Shown: piece after piece, positions 35,432 to 44,765 of the stretch
How the letters are laid out: each line of letters opens with the position of its first letter
Position numbering within the stretch: position 1 is the first letter of the stretch
NCBI GenBank assembly: GCA_016720465.1
Contig: JADKKO010000004.1
Span: 434,001 to 498,000, forward strand
Reading direction: 5' to 3'
DNA: 64,000 nucleotides
Source: Holophagaceae bacterium
Lineage (GTDB): Bacteria > Acidobacteriota > Holophagae > Holophagales > Holophagaceae
Made by a program: the position numbers and the translations under genes
Notes under the pieces: generated by a model
Databases searched by the model: none
What the model was told of the DNA's origin: nothing
Seen by the model: only the letters and a program-made list of their open reading frames with translations

Positions 35432-36889
35432 ATGTCTCGAATCGTGAAATCCATCAACGCCGAAGTCATCCAGCGCACGGCCAAGCGGTGCCGTGATCTC
35501 GGCGTCGTGATCCCAACCTTCAAGCAGATGCGGGATCCAGCTTCCATCCCAGACGCGATCAAAGCGAAGCTCGTGGGCGTCGGGCTGTGGGATGTGAACC
35601 CCGTCAATCTTTTCCGCATCACCTGGAAGAACGACCCTGAGACCGGCCTGTTCGCGGGCCCCAATTTCCTGGAGATCCCGCCCGAAATCACAGGCGTGAA
35701 AGCGCGCATCATCGGGTTGGTGGGGAAGTATTTCCCGACCGGCGCACACAAGGTGGGCGCGGCTTTCGCGTGCCTCGTGCCGCGCCTGGTGAGCGGCGAA
35801 TTCGACCCCGAAAAACATAAAGCCGTCTGGCCCAGCACAGGGAACTACTGCCGGGGCGGCGCCTTCGACAGCGCCATCCTGGGCTGCACCGCCGTGGCCA
35901 TCCTGCCGGAAAACATGTCGAAGGAGCGCTTCACCTGGCTCGCCGAGATCGGCGCCGAAGTCATCGCCACACCGGGCTGCGAATCCAACGTGAAGGAGAT
36001 CTACGACAAGTGCTGGGAGCTGAAGAAGGACCCCATCCACGTGGTCTTCAACCAGTTCGAGGAATTCGGAAATCCCATTTGGCACTACAACGTGACTGGG
36101 CCTGCCATGGAAGAAGTCTTCCGCGGCCTGGCGACACCGAAAACCCGGTTCACAGCCTATGTGAGCGCCACGGGCAGCGCGGGCACCATCGGCGCGGGCG
36201 ACTATTTGAAGACCAAATTCCCGGGCCTGAAGGTCATCGCCACCGAGGCCCTCCAATGCCCGACGCTGCTCATGAACGGTTTCGGCGATCACCGCATCGA
36301 AGGCATCGGCGACAAGCACGTACCCTGGGTCCACAACGTCCGCAACACCGACGCCGTGGCCGCCATCGACGACGAGGACTGCATGCGCATCCTGCGGCTT
36401 TTCAATGAACCTGCGGGCCAGGCCTTCCTTGCCACCCTGGGCGTGAGCGCCACGAAGATCGAGAAGCTCGGCCTGCTGGGCATCAGCGGCATCTGCAACC
36501 TGCTGGCCGCCATCAAGGCCGCGAAGTACTGGGAGCTGGACGAGAACGACGTGGTATTCACGATCTTCACAGATTCCGTGGAAATGTACCGCTCCCGTCT
36601 CGAAGAACTCACCGCCGAGCGCGGCGCCTTCACGGCCATCGAGGCCGCCAAGACCCAGACGGGCAGCCTGGAACGGCAGGCCGTGGATCACTTCAAGGAA
36701 TTGACCTACACGGACCGCAAGGCCATCCACAACCTGAAGTACTACACCTGGGTGGAGCAGCAGGGAAAGACCTACGAAGAGATCTGCGCCCAGTGGGATC
36801 CCGAGTATTGGCGCCAACTCTTCGAAGAGGAGGCCGCAGAATTCGATAGGCTGATCGAAGGATTCAACAAGGAAGTCGGCTTATCCTGA
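35432..36889 (+). CDS. PLP-dependent beta-family lyase in the YgeX position
   Basis: 485 residues. Fold-type II PLP enzyme: PLP lysine probably K107 in YFPTGAHKVGAAF, phosphate loop PSTGNYCRGGAF (about 137-148). Genomic position between ygeW and ssnA matches ygeX, the 2,3-diaminopropionate ammonia-lyase, and this role is inferred. However it is about 90 residues longer than E. coli YgeX and does not show that protein's FGLNAFKMLGG or TDGNHGRG motifs. The second ATG (35432) has GGAG at proper spacing; the first (35426) is too close. Confidence 0.82.
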   Translation: MSRIVKSINAEVIQRTAKRCRDLGVVIPTFKQMRDPASIPDAIKAKLVGVGLWDVNPVNLFRITWKNDPETGLFAGPNFLEIPPEITGVKARIIGLVGKYFPTGAHKVGAAFACLVPRLVSGEFDPEKHKAVWPSTGNYCRGGAFDSAILGCTAVAILPENMSKERFTWLAEIGAEVIATPGCESNVKEIYDKCWELKKDPIHVVFNQFEEFGNPIWHYNVTGPAMEEVFRGLATPKTRFTAYVSATGSAGTIGAGDYLKTKFPGLKVIATEALQCPTLLMNGFGDHRIEGIGDKHVPWVHNVRNTDAVAAIDDEDCMRILRLFNEPAGQAFLATLGVSATKIEKLGLLGISGICNLLAAIKAAKYWELDENDVVFTIFTDSVEMYRSRLEELTAERGAFTAIEAAKTQTGSLERQAVDHFKELTYTDRKAIHNLKYYTWVEQQGKTYEEICAQWDPEYWRQLFEEEAAEFDRLIEGFNKEVGLS

Positions 36890-36911
36890 TCCGCCCACCC
36901 ACGGAAATCCC

Positions 36912-38240
36912 ATGTCCCGCATCCTGATCCAGAACGGAACGCTGCTCACCTTTGGGCGCCCTTGCCGCGTGCTCGAAGGGATGGCGCTTTTGATCGAGGA
37001 TGACCGCATCGCGCGGATCGCGCCTGTCGCAACCATTCCGGGTCCCTTCGACCGCGTACTGGATGCGAAGGGCAAGGTCGTGATGCCCGGCTTCGTGAAC
37101 GCCCACATGCATTTCTATTCCACGTTGGTGCGCGGCCTCGGCAAAGCCGCGCCGAGCCACGACTTCCAGGAAGTGCTCACCAATCTCTGGTGGCGGCTGG
37201 ACCGCCGCTTGACCCTGGACGATGTGGAAGTCAGCGCCCAGATCATCCTGCTGGACGCGATCCGAAAGGGCACAACGACGCTGGTGGACCATCACGCCAG
37301 TCCAGGCTCCGTCATCGGTTCCCTGGATCGCATCGCCAAAGCCGTGAAGGCTTCGGGCCTGCGCGCCTGCCTCTGCTACGAAGTCTCCGACCGCGACGGC
37401 CAGGTCGTGACCGACCAGGGCCTGGAAGAGAATGTCGCCTTCGCCAAAACCTGTGCGGGAGCAGAGGATCCTCAACTCCGGGCGCTCTTCGGCCTGCATG
37501 CGGCCTTCACGCTTTCAGATGCCACACTGGATCGCGCCGCGGTTCTGGGCCACGATCTCGGCATCGGTTTCCATGTGCATGTGGCCGAGGCCGCCTCGGA
37601 TGTGGCCATCAACTTGGAGAAGTATGGCGCGAGTCCGGTTGCGCGCCTTGCGGCCCACGGAATACTTGGGAGAACCAGCATCGCGGCCCATGCCGTCCAT
37701 GTGGATGAGGCGGACATGGCGACGCTGGCCCGCACGGACACCTTCGTGGCCCACAATCCCCAGTCCAACCTCAACAATGCCGTGGGCATCGCCAATGTGC
37801 TGGAATTGGTCCAGCGCGGTGTCCGCGTGGGGCTAGGCACCGACGCCATGACCATCAACATGCTGGAGGAATTGCGCGTGGGACTTTGGGCCCAGCACCT
37901 GCGCCAGGACAATCCCAGCAGCGGGTTCATGGAGCTGACGGACACCCTTTTCGTCCGCAATCCCGAACTGGCCACTCAGTTGTGGGGTTTTCCCCTGGGC
38001 ACTCTGGAAGAAGGCGCCGCCGCCGATGTGATCCTCGTGGATTACGATCCACCAACCCCTTTGAACGACGCCACAGCGCTGGGCCACCTCGTTTTCGGCA
38101 TTTCCCAGGCCACCGTGGACACGACCATCTGCGGCGGGCGAATCCTGATGGAAGGCAGACGACTGCAGATCGACCTCGAAGAAACCACCGTGATTGCCCG
38201 GAGTCGTGACCTGGCGCGCGATTTGTGGGAGCGATTCTGA
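36912..38240 (+). CDS. ssnA: SsnA-family aminohydrolase
   Basis: 442 residues of the amidohydrolase superfamily (ATZ/TRZ-like). H65 and H67 in NAHMHFYSTL begin the metal site; FHVHVAEAASD gives the third His, followed by AHAVHVDE and GLGTDAM (catalytic Asp). SsnA is part of the anaerobic purine locus and likely deaminates or opens a purine-derived heterocycle. Last gene of the plus-strand cluster. A weak hairpin follows the stop. Confidence 0.87.
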   Translation: MSRILIQNGTLLTFGRPCRVLEGMALLIEDDRIARIAPVATIPGPFDRVLDAKGKVVMPGFVNAHMHFYSTLVRGLGKAAPSHDFQEVLTNLWWRLDRRLTLDDVEVSAQIILLDAIRKGTTTLVDHHASPGSVIGSLDRIAKAVKASGLRACLCYEVSDRDGQVVTDQGLEENVAFAKTCAGAEDPQLRALFGLHAAFTLSDATLDRAAVLGHDLGIGFHVHVAEAASDVAINLEKYGASPVARLAAHGILGRTSIAAHAVHVDEADMATLARTDTFVAHNPQSNLNNAVGIANVLELVQRGVRVGLGTDAMTINMLEELRVGLWAQHLRQDNPSSGFMELTDTLFVRNPELATQLWGFPLGTLEEGAAADVILVDYDPPTPLNDATALGHLVFGISQATVDTTICGGRILMEGRRLQIDLEETTVIARSRDLARDLWERF

Positions 38241-38255
38241 CCCCCCCCGGAGATC

Positions 38256-38289
38256 AAGGTTGGCTGCCTGGAGCCTGGTTAACAACCTT
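38256..38289. terminator. Weak hairpin between ssnA and convergent lipoprotein gene
   Basis: AAGGTTG (38256-38262) pairs with CAACCTT (38283-38289) over a 20-nt loop; no clear T tract. It sits between convergent genes. Confidence 0.35.
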
Positions 38290-38294
38290 TACGG

Positions 38295-38762
38295 TCAGCC
38301 ACTGATTCGACTGAGTTGCTCAACCAAGGCTTTGGCAACTTCTTCACCGGTGTAATTGCCATTATTGCCATTGATGGACACCAGGATTTTCCCCGAAGCC
38401 ACCTCAATGAGCTGCAGGCTGAAACCCGACAAGAAGGTTCCCACTCCGTTCGTCTTTACCTGACACAAATAGGCTGTTTGGTACTTCCGTGTTATCTCCT
38501 GTTCTTTTTGCTGGTCTTTGTTGGCCGCTTCGCCCGTGGGCTGCGTGACCATGAGCGTCCTGATCGCACCGCTGAAGGGTTGATACCCCGCCCTCAGCAA
38601 TTCCGAGCTGATGGCGTGCTCAACACCTGCGGGGTCCGGTCCCAGGTGAATCAGGGTGATGCCGCTGTTCTTGGGGATTCGGGCCTGGATCGTCGCAACG
38701 GATCTGATCTGGGTGCAGCCCAACGACACTAACGCACTCGCGAGGATGATGGTTCGATGCAT
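38295..38762 (-). CDS. Predicted lipoprotein of unknown function
   Basis: 155 residues. The signal peptide ends in a lipobox (LVSLGC, Cys at residue 16), so the protein should be lipid-anchored in the envelope. The rest (HLGPDPAGVEHAISSELLRAGYQPF; LQLIEVASGKILVSINGNNGNY) has the alternating pattern of small exported proteins that evaluate ABC-type or TolB-like N-terminal folds, but I do not recognise a named family. Convergent with ssnA. Confidence 0.65.
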   Translation of the reverse strand: MHRTIILASALVSLGCTQIRSVATIQARIPKNSGITLIHLGPDPAGVEHAISSELLRAGYQPFSGAIRTLMVTQPTGEAANKDQQKEQEITRKYQTAYLCQVKTNGVGTFLSGFSLQLIEVASGKILVSINGNNGNYTGEEVAKALVEQLSRISG

Positions 38763-38998
38763 GGGCTCTCCGCCAGAAAGGTCCTGCAGGTGGCAGTTGG
38801 GGCACCTGTAGGAAGGGTTTCCCCAGTCCTAATCAATTTACATGCCGTTCGAGTTCAGCCAGTTCTGGCCAGCTTCTAGGGGTTCAACCGCTTCGGGTGG
38901 TCCCCAATGTTGCAGAAGACCCGTGTCCATTTCCCACAGCCGGAGTGGCACGTTACATCACAGAAGAAATCAAGCACGAGCAAGGCCGCTGGATTCCC
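38763..38998. other. Gene-free stretch with a possible coding remnant
   Basis: 236 bp between the lipoprotein start and the RpiR stop. On the plus strand a short in-frame segment near 38950-39000 reads YITEEIKHEQGRWIPL, which looks protein-like but has no start and runs into the antisense of the RpiR gene. No promoter or RNA recognised. Confidence 0.3.
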
Positions 38999-39906
38999 CT
39001 AGGCCTTCCCCGACCTTTGCACATGCAGCGCCCCCGGCTGCTTGGGCAGCCAGTGATCCACAAAGAGGGGCTGGGCGACCTTGTCGGCGGCCTTGAGGCG
39101 CTTGAGGGTGCCGGATTGGTCCCGGGCCGCCAGGACGATGGCGAAGGCGTGGGAGAGGGTGGCGAAGGAGGTGAGGCTGAAGCTGAAGAGGAGATCCTCG
39201 CTGGGAACGGGGATGAGGATGTCCGCATGGTGGGCCAGTGGCGAATCCTTGCGGTCGGAAAAAGCAAGCACCCGGACTCCGTTCTCCTTGGCGAAGCTGG
39301 CGGCGTCCACGGTTTCGCGGCTGTAGGGCGAAAAGCTGATGACCACCAGCAGATCCTTGGGGCCGAGATTGGCGACCTGGTTGGAGAAGTCCGAAGGGAG
39401 CGCCGCGATGCAGGGCACGCCGGCCTGGGTGAGGTAGAACGCGAAGATCAGGCCCATGACGTGGCCCACGCCCCGGCCCAGGATCACCCGGTGGTCCGCT
39501 TCCCCAGCAGCAGGCGGGCGGCGGATTCCAGCATGGAGGGATCCACCGCCTGGATCAGCCTTGCCAGGTGTTCTCCGTCCCGGCGGACGACGCCTCCGAG
39601 CGTCCCGAGCATGTCCTGGGGGACATCGAGCTGCTCCAGCTCCGCTTCAACGGAACGGGTGCTGCAGGCTTCGCGCAGCGCGTCCCGGAAGTCACTGAAG
39701 CCCTTGTAGCCCAGGCGCCTGGCGAACCGGATGACGGTTCCCACGCTCACGTGGGCGCGCTCGGCCATGGTTTCAATGCCCCAAAGCGCGCCCAGCAACG
39801 GGTCTGCCATCAGGACATCGGCGATGGCGCGCTGGGCCTGGGGCAGATCCTTATAACTTTCCGCCAGGCGGACCTGGATGGCGGGCGGATCGGGTTTGGT
39901 GGACAT
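38999..39906 (-). CDS. RpiR-family regulator (HTH plus SIS), split by a frameshift
   Basis: The N-terminal 140-residue part (from ATG 39906) has the RpiR HTH: AERAHVSVGTVIRFARRLG. The C-terminal SIS sugar-phosphate domain begins GRGVGHVMGLIFAFY and continues through LLVVISFSPYSRETVDAA. The first ORF ends in TGA at 39484-39486 and the SIS ORF begins at an overlapping GTG (GTGA). One more G in the GGG run would fuse them into a normal protein of about 302 residues. Either an assembly indel, a real mutation, or two coupled genes. Effector and targets unknown; it lies downstream of the xdh subunit genes on the same strand. Confidence 0.72.
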
Positions 39907-40322
<416 letters not shown>

Positions 40323-41210
40323 TTACTGCCGCCGGAACCGCTCGGCCATTTCCTCCAGCAGTTGCCCCAGGACATTGGCCGCTACCTTCCGCCGATAGCT
40401 AGCGGTGCTGCGGATGTCGTCGATGGGCCGGATATCTTCCATCAGGGCCTGCTTGGCCCCGGCGATGAACCGCTCGTGGAATGCGTCGATGGATTGGCCC
40501 TGGATCAACATCTCCGTGGTCAGGGCCCGCATCGGCACCGGGGCCACGCTCCCCAGGCCCAGGCGGAATTCCGCCACGCGGCCCGCTTCCGCCCGCGCAT
40601 AGGCGGCCAGGCAGACCTTGGAAATGGCCTGGGCCTTCCGCGTGCCCACCTTGCGGAAGAAATGGAAAGTGTCGCCGGCGGGCCGATGGACGCGGATCCG
40701 CGTGATGAGCTCTTCGGGCAGCATCGCGGTCTGCTTGTAGCCCGTATGGAAACTTTCATAGGGCACCCAGCGGGAGCCGGCGAGGGATTGGAGCTGGACC
40801 TCGGCGCCATAGGCCAGGAGGCTGGGTGGCGTATCGGCGGCGGGGCTCCCGTTAGCGATGTTGCCCGCGAGCGTGCCGCGGTTCTGGATGGCCATGGCCC
40901 CGGTCACCCAGGCGCTTTGCACCAGGTTGGGGAATTCGGCCCGGAGCACGGGATGGTTGCGGATCTCCGCATAGGTCGTGAGGGCCCCCAAGGTGAGGCT
41001 GTCCGGAGCGACCTCGATGCCCTGGAGTTCTTCAAGGCCCCACAGGTTCAGGAACCGCGTGAAGGGCAGCGTTCCAGCCGCGAAGGGAACCATCAGGTCC
41101 GTGCCGCCCGCGAGGGGGCGCCAGCTTCCTTTCTCGGCGAACAGGATCTCCAGGGCGCCGGCCAGGGAGGCCGGCGTTTGGACCGTGCAGCTAGGAGCCT
41201 GGCCCCTCAT
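40323..41210 (-). CDS. Molybdenum hydroxylase FAD-binding subunit
   Basis: 295 residues of the CoxM/XdhB family. FAD-binding loops are visible: PLAGGTDLMVPF (about 37-48) and NRGTLAGNIANGSPAADTPP (about 105-124), followed by the CO-dehydrogenase flavoprotein C-terminal domain (FFRKVGTRKAQAISKV). Carries electrons from the 2Fe-2S subunit to NAD+ or another acceptor. Its start overlaps the 2Fe-2S gene stop in ATGA. With the next two genes it forms a complete three-subunit hydroxylase. Confidence 0.92.
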   Translation of the reverse strand: MRGQAPSCTVQTPASLAGALEILFAEKGSWRPLAGGTDLMVPFAAGTLPFTRFLNLWGLEELQGIEVAPDSLTLGALTTYAEIRNHPVLRAEFPNLVQSAWVTGAMAIQNRGTLAGNIANGSPAADTPPSLLAYGAEVQLQSLAGSRWVPYESFHTGYKQTAMLPEELITRIRVHRPAGDTFHFFRKVGTRKAQAISKVCLAAYARAEAGRVAEFRLGLGSVAPVPMRALTTEMLIQGQSIDAFHERFIAGAKQALMEDIRPIDDIRSTASYRRKVAANVLGQLLEEMAERFRRQ

Positions 41211-41704
41211 GGCCGGGATTCCTTGGCCACTTCGACGGCTCGCTCCGCGGCCTGGGCCACGGCATCCACGATCTTCCCGTAGCCCGTGCAGCGGCAGAGA
41301 TTCCCCGCCAGGCCATCGCGGATCTGCGCCTCGTCGGGATGCGGGCAGCGCCGCAGCAGATCCACGGCGGCCATGACCATGCCCGGCGTGCAGATGCCGC
41401 ACTGGGCCCCGCCGCAGTGGAGAAACGACTCCTGCACCCCATGAAGCTGTTCTTCGGAGGCGACCCCTTCGATGGTGCGCAGGTCTGCGCCTTCGGCCTG
41501 CACCGCGGGCACCAGGCAGCTGTTCACCAGCTGGCCGTCCAGGATCACCGAGCAGGCCCCGCACTCGCCTTCGCCGCAACCTTCCTTGGTTCCGGTCAGG
41601 CCGAGGTCCTCACGGATCACATCCAGGAGCCGCGCCATGGGCCAGACTTCGACGGCGCGCGCGGTTCCGTTGACCTGGAGGGATAACTTCGTTTTTTCAG
41701 ACAT
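41207..41704 (-). CDS. Molybdenum hydroxylase [2Fe-2S] subunit
   Basis: 165 residues. First cluster GCGEGECGACSV with the plant-ferredoxin-type spacing (about 43-54), second cluster CGICTPG and CRCTGYGK. Links the molybdenum site to the FAD subunit. Overlaps both neighbours: 8 nt with the molybdenum subunit upstream and 4 nt with the FAD subunit downstream. Confidence 0.94.
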   Translation of the reverse strand: MSEKTKLSLQVNGTARAVEVWPMARLLDVIREDLGLTGTKEGCGEGECGACSVILDGQLVNSCLVPAVQAEGADLRTIEGVASEEQLHGVQESFLHCGGAQCGICTPGMVMAAVDLLRRCPHPDEAQIRDGLAGNLCRCTGYGKIVDAVAQAAERAVEVAKESRP

Positions 41705-43937
41705 TGGCAGGCTCGATGAGGTCCATCAATCGTTCGGGCGTCAGGGGAATCTCCCGTGGAGCCGTGGTGCCCAGCGCGTCCTGCACCGCATTGAGCAGGG
41801 CTGGGGCGGGGCCGTCCATGGGCAGCTCGCCCAGGCCCTTGGCGCCGCCCGGGCCGTTCGGGTAGGGATTCTCCTCGAAGTACACGCGGATGCGGGGAAT
41901 GTCCATGCTGGTGGCCATGATGTAGTTGGTCATCTGGCCATTGGCCATCCGGCCCCGGTCCCACACCACCTGTTCCGAAAGGCCGTAGCCGATGCCCTGG
42001 GCCACGCCGCCCTCGATCTGGCCTTCCGCCAAGGTCGGATTGAGCACCCGTCCCACTTCCTGCACGGCCACGAAATCAACGACCTGGACCTCGAAGGTGC
42101 GGGTGTCCACGGCCACTTCGGCCGCATAGCAGGCCCAGGCGAAGGTCGTGTAGGCGTCGCCCTTGTAGAGCTGGTCGTCCCAGACGATCTGCGGAGGCGT
42201 GTTGTACTGGGAATAGGCCTTCAAATGACCATTTTTTGCGATGTATTGTTTTACGGCGCTCGAAAAGCCTCCGCCATCATAGGGCGCCTTGAGGAAGCCC
42301 GATTGGATCAGGGTCTGGCGCAGGCCGATGGCGGCCTCCTGCACCAGCTTGCCCACCACCATGGTCGTCCGGGAAGCGACCGTGGGCCCGCTGTCGGGCA
42401 CCAGGGCCGTGTCCGGCCGCACCACCTCCACGAGCTCCAGCGGCACCTTCAGGACTTCCGCCACCACCTGGCTGAGGATCGTGTTGGCCCCCTGCCCCAT
42501 CTCCGTGGAGGCCGCCAGCACATGGATCTTGCCATCCGCCCGGCCCTCCACGCCGGCGATGGAGGCCAGGTAGGATTCCCCGGACCCCGTGAACCCGCAG
42601 CCGTGCATGAAGGTCGCGAACCCCAGGCCCTTCTTGATGGGGCTCGAACCCGCATTGTGGATTTTGCAATTCTCTTTTTTCGTCGAGTAATCCAGCTTTT
42701 CCAGGGCACGATCGAGAAGCGCCGGGAGATCGATGTTCTCCTTGATGATCTGTCCGGTGGCCGTGGCGTCGCCCATCCTGAGCAGATTCTTTTTCCGGAG
42801 CGCGACAGGATCCAGGCCCAGTTGGGCCGCCGCCACATCCATGTGCCGCTCGATGGCGAACAGGCTCTGGGGCGCGCCGAAACCGCGGAAAGCGCCATGG
42901 GGTGGCGTGTTGGTGGCCGCGGCCCGGGCCCGGATGCGGGTGTTGGGGCAGCGGTAGGGCCCGCCCGCATGGATGGCGCCGCGGCTCAGCACCACCGGCG
43001 ACAGGGTCAGGTAGGCGCCGCCATCCAGAGCGAAATCAATATCGAGCGCCAACAGATGGCCCTCGGCATCAAAGGCGCTGCGGATGCGCGTGCGGGAGGG
43101 GTGGCGCTTCGTGGTTGCCACCATGTCCTCTTCGCGGTCATAGACGATCTTCACGGGCCGCCCGCCCGCCTTCAGGGACAGCAGCGCCGCGTGGCCCGCG
43201 ATCAGGCTCGGATAGTCCTCCTTGCCGCCGAAGCCGCCCCCGGTCTCCATCTGGATGACGCGGATCCTGTCGTCGGGCAGATTGAAGAGCGCCTTCAGGG
43301 CCGTGTGGACGTAATAGGGACATTGCAGCGAGCCCCAGACCGTCACGCCCTCCTCGGCATCGGCCACCGCGATGGCGCCATTCGGCTCGATGTAGAGCTG
43401 CTCCTGGGAGCCGGTTTTGTATTCGCCTTCGACGATGTGCGCGGCCCCGGCCCAGACGGAATCCACGTCCCCTTTTTCGATCAGGATCTTCTTGAACAGG
43501 TTGTCCTGGCCCCAGACCACCTCTTTGCAGGCCAGGGATTCTTCGAGGTCGAACAGCGGCGGCAGGGGTTCGATGTCCAGCCGCACCGCGGCGCGGGCCT
43601 TTTCCAGCAGGTAGCGGTCCGCGTGGGCCAGCAGCACCACCGGCTCTTCCGGATGGTTGATGCGGTCCAGCGCCAGGAATGGCTGGTCGCGCTCGATGAG
43701 GGCAACATTAAGTTCCCCGGGCACATCCTTGGCCGTGACGATGATGAATTCATCCCAGGGAATGCCTTCTCCGAATTCGATGCCCTTGAGGATTCCCCTG
43801 GGCACCGAGGAGCGCACGGTCACGCCATAAAGCAGGTTTTCCATGCGCACATCATCCGTGTACTGGGCCTCGCCGGTGACCTTGGCCCGGCCCTCCTTGC
43901 GGATTCTCGAATGGCCGATGTGGAGCGATGGGTTCAT
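41697..43937 (-). CDS. Molybdenum hydroxylase Mo-binding (large) subunit
   Basis: 746 residues. Xanthine-dehydrogenase-type molybdopterin domain: GEAQYTDD near the N-terminus, METGGGFGGKEDYPS, PHGAFRGFGAPQ, ASTEMGQGANTI and GGAKGLGELPMDGPAPAL. The Q/E residues for the active site are in place. Substrate could be a purine such as xanthine or hypoxanthine because of the nearby purine cluster, but the family also includes CO and nicotinate hydroxylases. First gene of the minus-strand operon, separated from xdhD (a fused form) by 14 kb. Confidence 0.92.
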   Translation of the reverse strand: MNPSLHIGHSRIRKEGRAKVTGEAQYTDDVRMENLLYGVTVRSSVPRGILKGIEFGEGIPWDEFIIVTAKDVPGELNVALIERDQPFLALDRINHPEEPVVLLAHADRYLLEKARAAVRLDIEPLPPLFDLEESLACKEVVWGQDNLFKKILIEKGDVDSVWAGAAHIVEGEYKTGSQEQLYIEPNGAIAVADAEEGVTVWGSLQCPYYVHTALKALFNLPDDRIRVIQMETGGGFGGKEDYPSLIAGHAALLSLKAGGRPVKIVYDREEDMVATTKRHPSRTRIRSAFDAEGHLLALDIDFALDGGAYLTLSPVVLSRGAIHAGGPYRCPNTRIRARAAATNTPPHGAFRGFGAPQSLFAIERHMDVAAAQLGLDPVALRKKNLLRMGDATATGQIIKENIDLPALLDRALEKLDYSTKKENCKIHNAGSSPIKKGLGFATFMHGCGFTGSGESYLASIAGVEGRADGKIHVLAASTEMGQGANTILSQVVAEVLKVPLELVEVVRPDTALVPDSGPTVASRTTMVVGKLVQEAAIGLRQTLIQSGFLKAPYDGGGFSSAVKQYIAKNGHLKAYSQYNTPPQIVWDDQLYKGDAYTTFAWACYAAEVAVDTRTFEVQVVDFVAVQEVGRVLNPTLAEGQIEGGVAQGIGYGLSEQVVWDRGRMANGQMTNYIMATSMDIPRIRVYFEENPYPNGPGGAKGLGELPMDGPAPALLNAVQDALGTTAPREIPLTPERLMDLIEPANV

Positions 43938-44104
43938 ACCGGTTCCCTGCTTAGCCTTGAAAAGCTAGCAGGGATGCGGCTTTAGAACAATCTCCAATCT
44001 CGCGCTGCGTCAGGGTCTTTCCTGGGGGGAAAAAAAACCGAAAAATTTTTTTGGGGCCCCGGGGGGTTCGGGGGGTTTTCCCCCCCCCTCAACGGCGCTG
44101 TCCC
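43938..44104. other. Homopolymer-rich intergenic stretch
   Basis: About 44030-44095 consists of runs of A, T, G and C with no normal composition, similar in style to the poly-G tract at 40 kb. Probably a sequencing or assembly artefact at a terminator-like hairpin. The rest shows nothing I recognise. Confidence 0.6.
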
Positions 44105-44752
44105 TCACCGCCGCGGATCCACCACGATGGCGGGCTGGACCGTGGGGCAGCCGAACACGCAGAGCCCGCAGCCGGTGCAATAGTCCTCGATCACTTCCGG
44201 ATGGGGAATGCTGCCATCTTCCGTATCGAGAATGCGGATGGCCACGCCGGGATAGGGGCAGCGGTCCACGCAAGTGCGGCAAGCCTGGATGTCCTGGCCT
44301 TCGCGTTCGTAGGTCAAACACAGGTCTTGCTTGATCCGGGCGGTGCCCAGGCGTACGGCCCGTGGCCCGTCCAGGACTTCGCCATCCTTCGTGGTGCGGA
44401 CAGGCCAGATCAGCGCCTTGGCGGTTTCGGGGCAGGCTTTGACGCAGGGCAGATCGGTGCAGAGGAAGCAGGGCATCGACCGGGGATCGATGTAGGGTGC
44501 GTTGAGCCCCAGGCCCATGTTGGAGCCGCCCTTGATGATGGAATCCTGGGGACAGGCAGGAATGCAGTCACCGCAGCGGGTGCAGGCGGTCAGGAAAGCG
44601 AATTCGTCCAGAGCCCCCGGCGGGCGCAACACCTTGGGGCTGGCCTTGGTGATGGCCTCCTCCACCTGCTCCGCCATGAACCCGGCCATGAGGGTGCCCA
44701 GCGACTTGAAGAAATCGCCGCGCCCTTGGGGTTGATCGAGTTTCTTGGCCAT
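44105..44752 (-). CDS. NapG/MauM-like four-cluster ferredoxin
   Basis: 215 residues. Four 4Fe-4S motifs in order: CTRCGDCIPACPQ, CFLCTDLPCVKACP, CRTCVDRCPYPG and CTGCGLCVFGCPT, in the arrangement of NapG/MauM ferredoxins. No twin-arginine signal is visible, so it is probably cytoplasmic or associated with an unknown complex. Starts 13 nt after the upstream semialdehyde-dehydrogenase-like gene, forming an operon with purB. Electron partners are unknown; no nap genes are in the window. Confidence 0.82.
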   Translation of the reverse strand: MAKKLDQPQGRGDFFKSLGTLMAGFMAEQVEEAITKASPKVLRPPGALDEFAFLTACTRCGDCIPACPQDSIIKGGSNMGLGLNAPYIDPRSMPCFLCTDLPCVKACPETAKALIWPVRTTKDGEVLDGPRAVRLGTARIKQDLCLTYEREGQDIQACRTCVDRCPYPGVAIRILDTEDGSIPHPEVIEDYCTGCGLCVFGCPTVQPAIVVDPRR

Positions 44753-44765
44753 CAGGGGAATAGGA

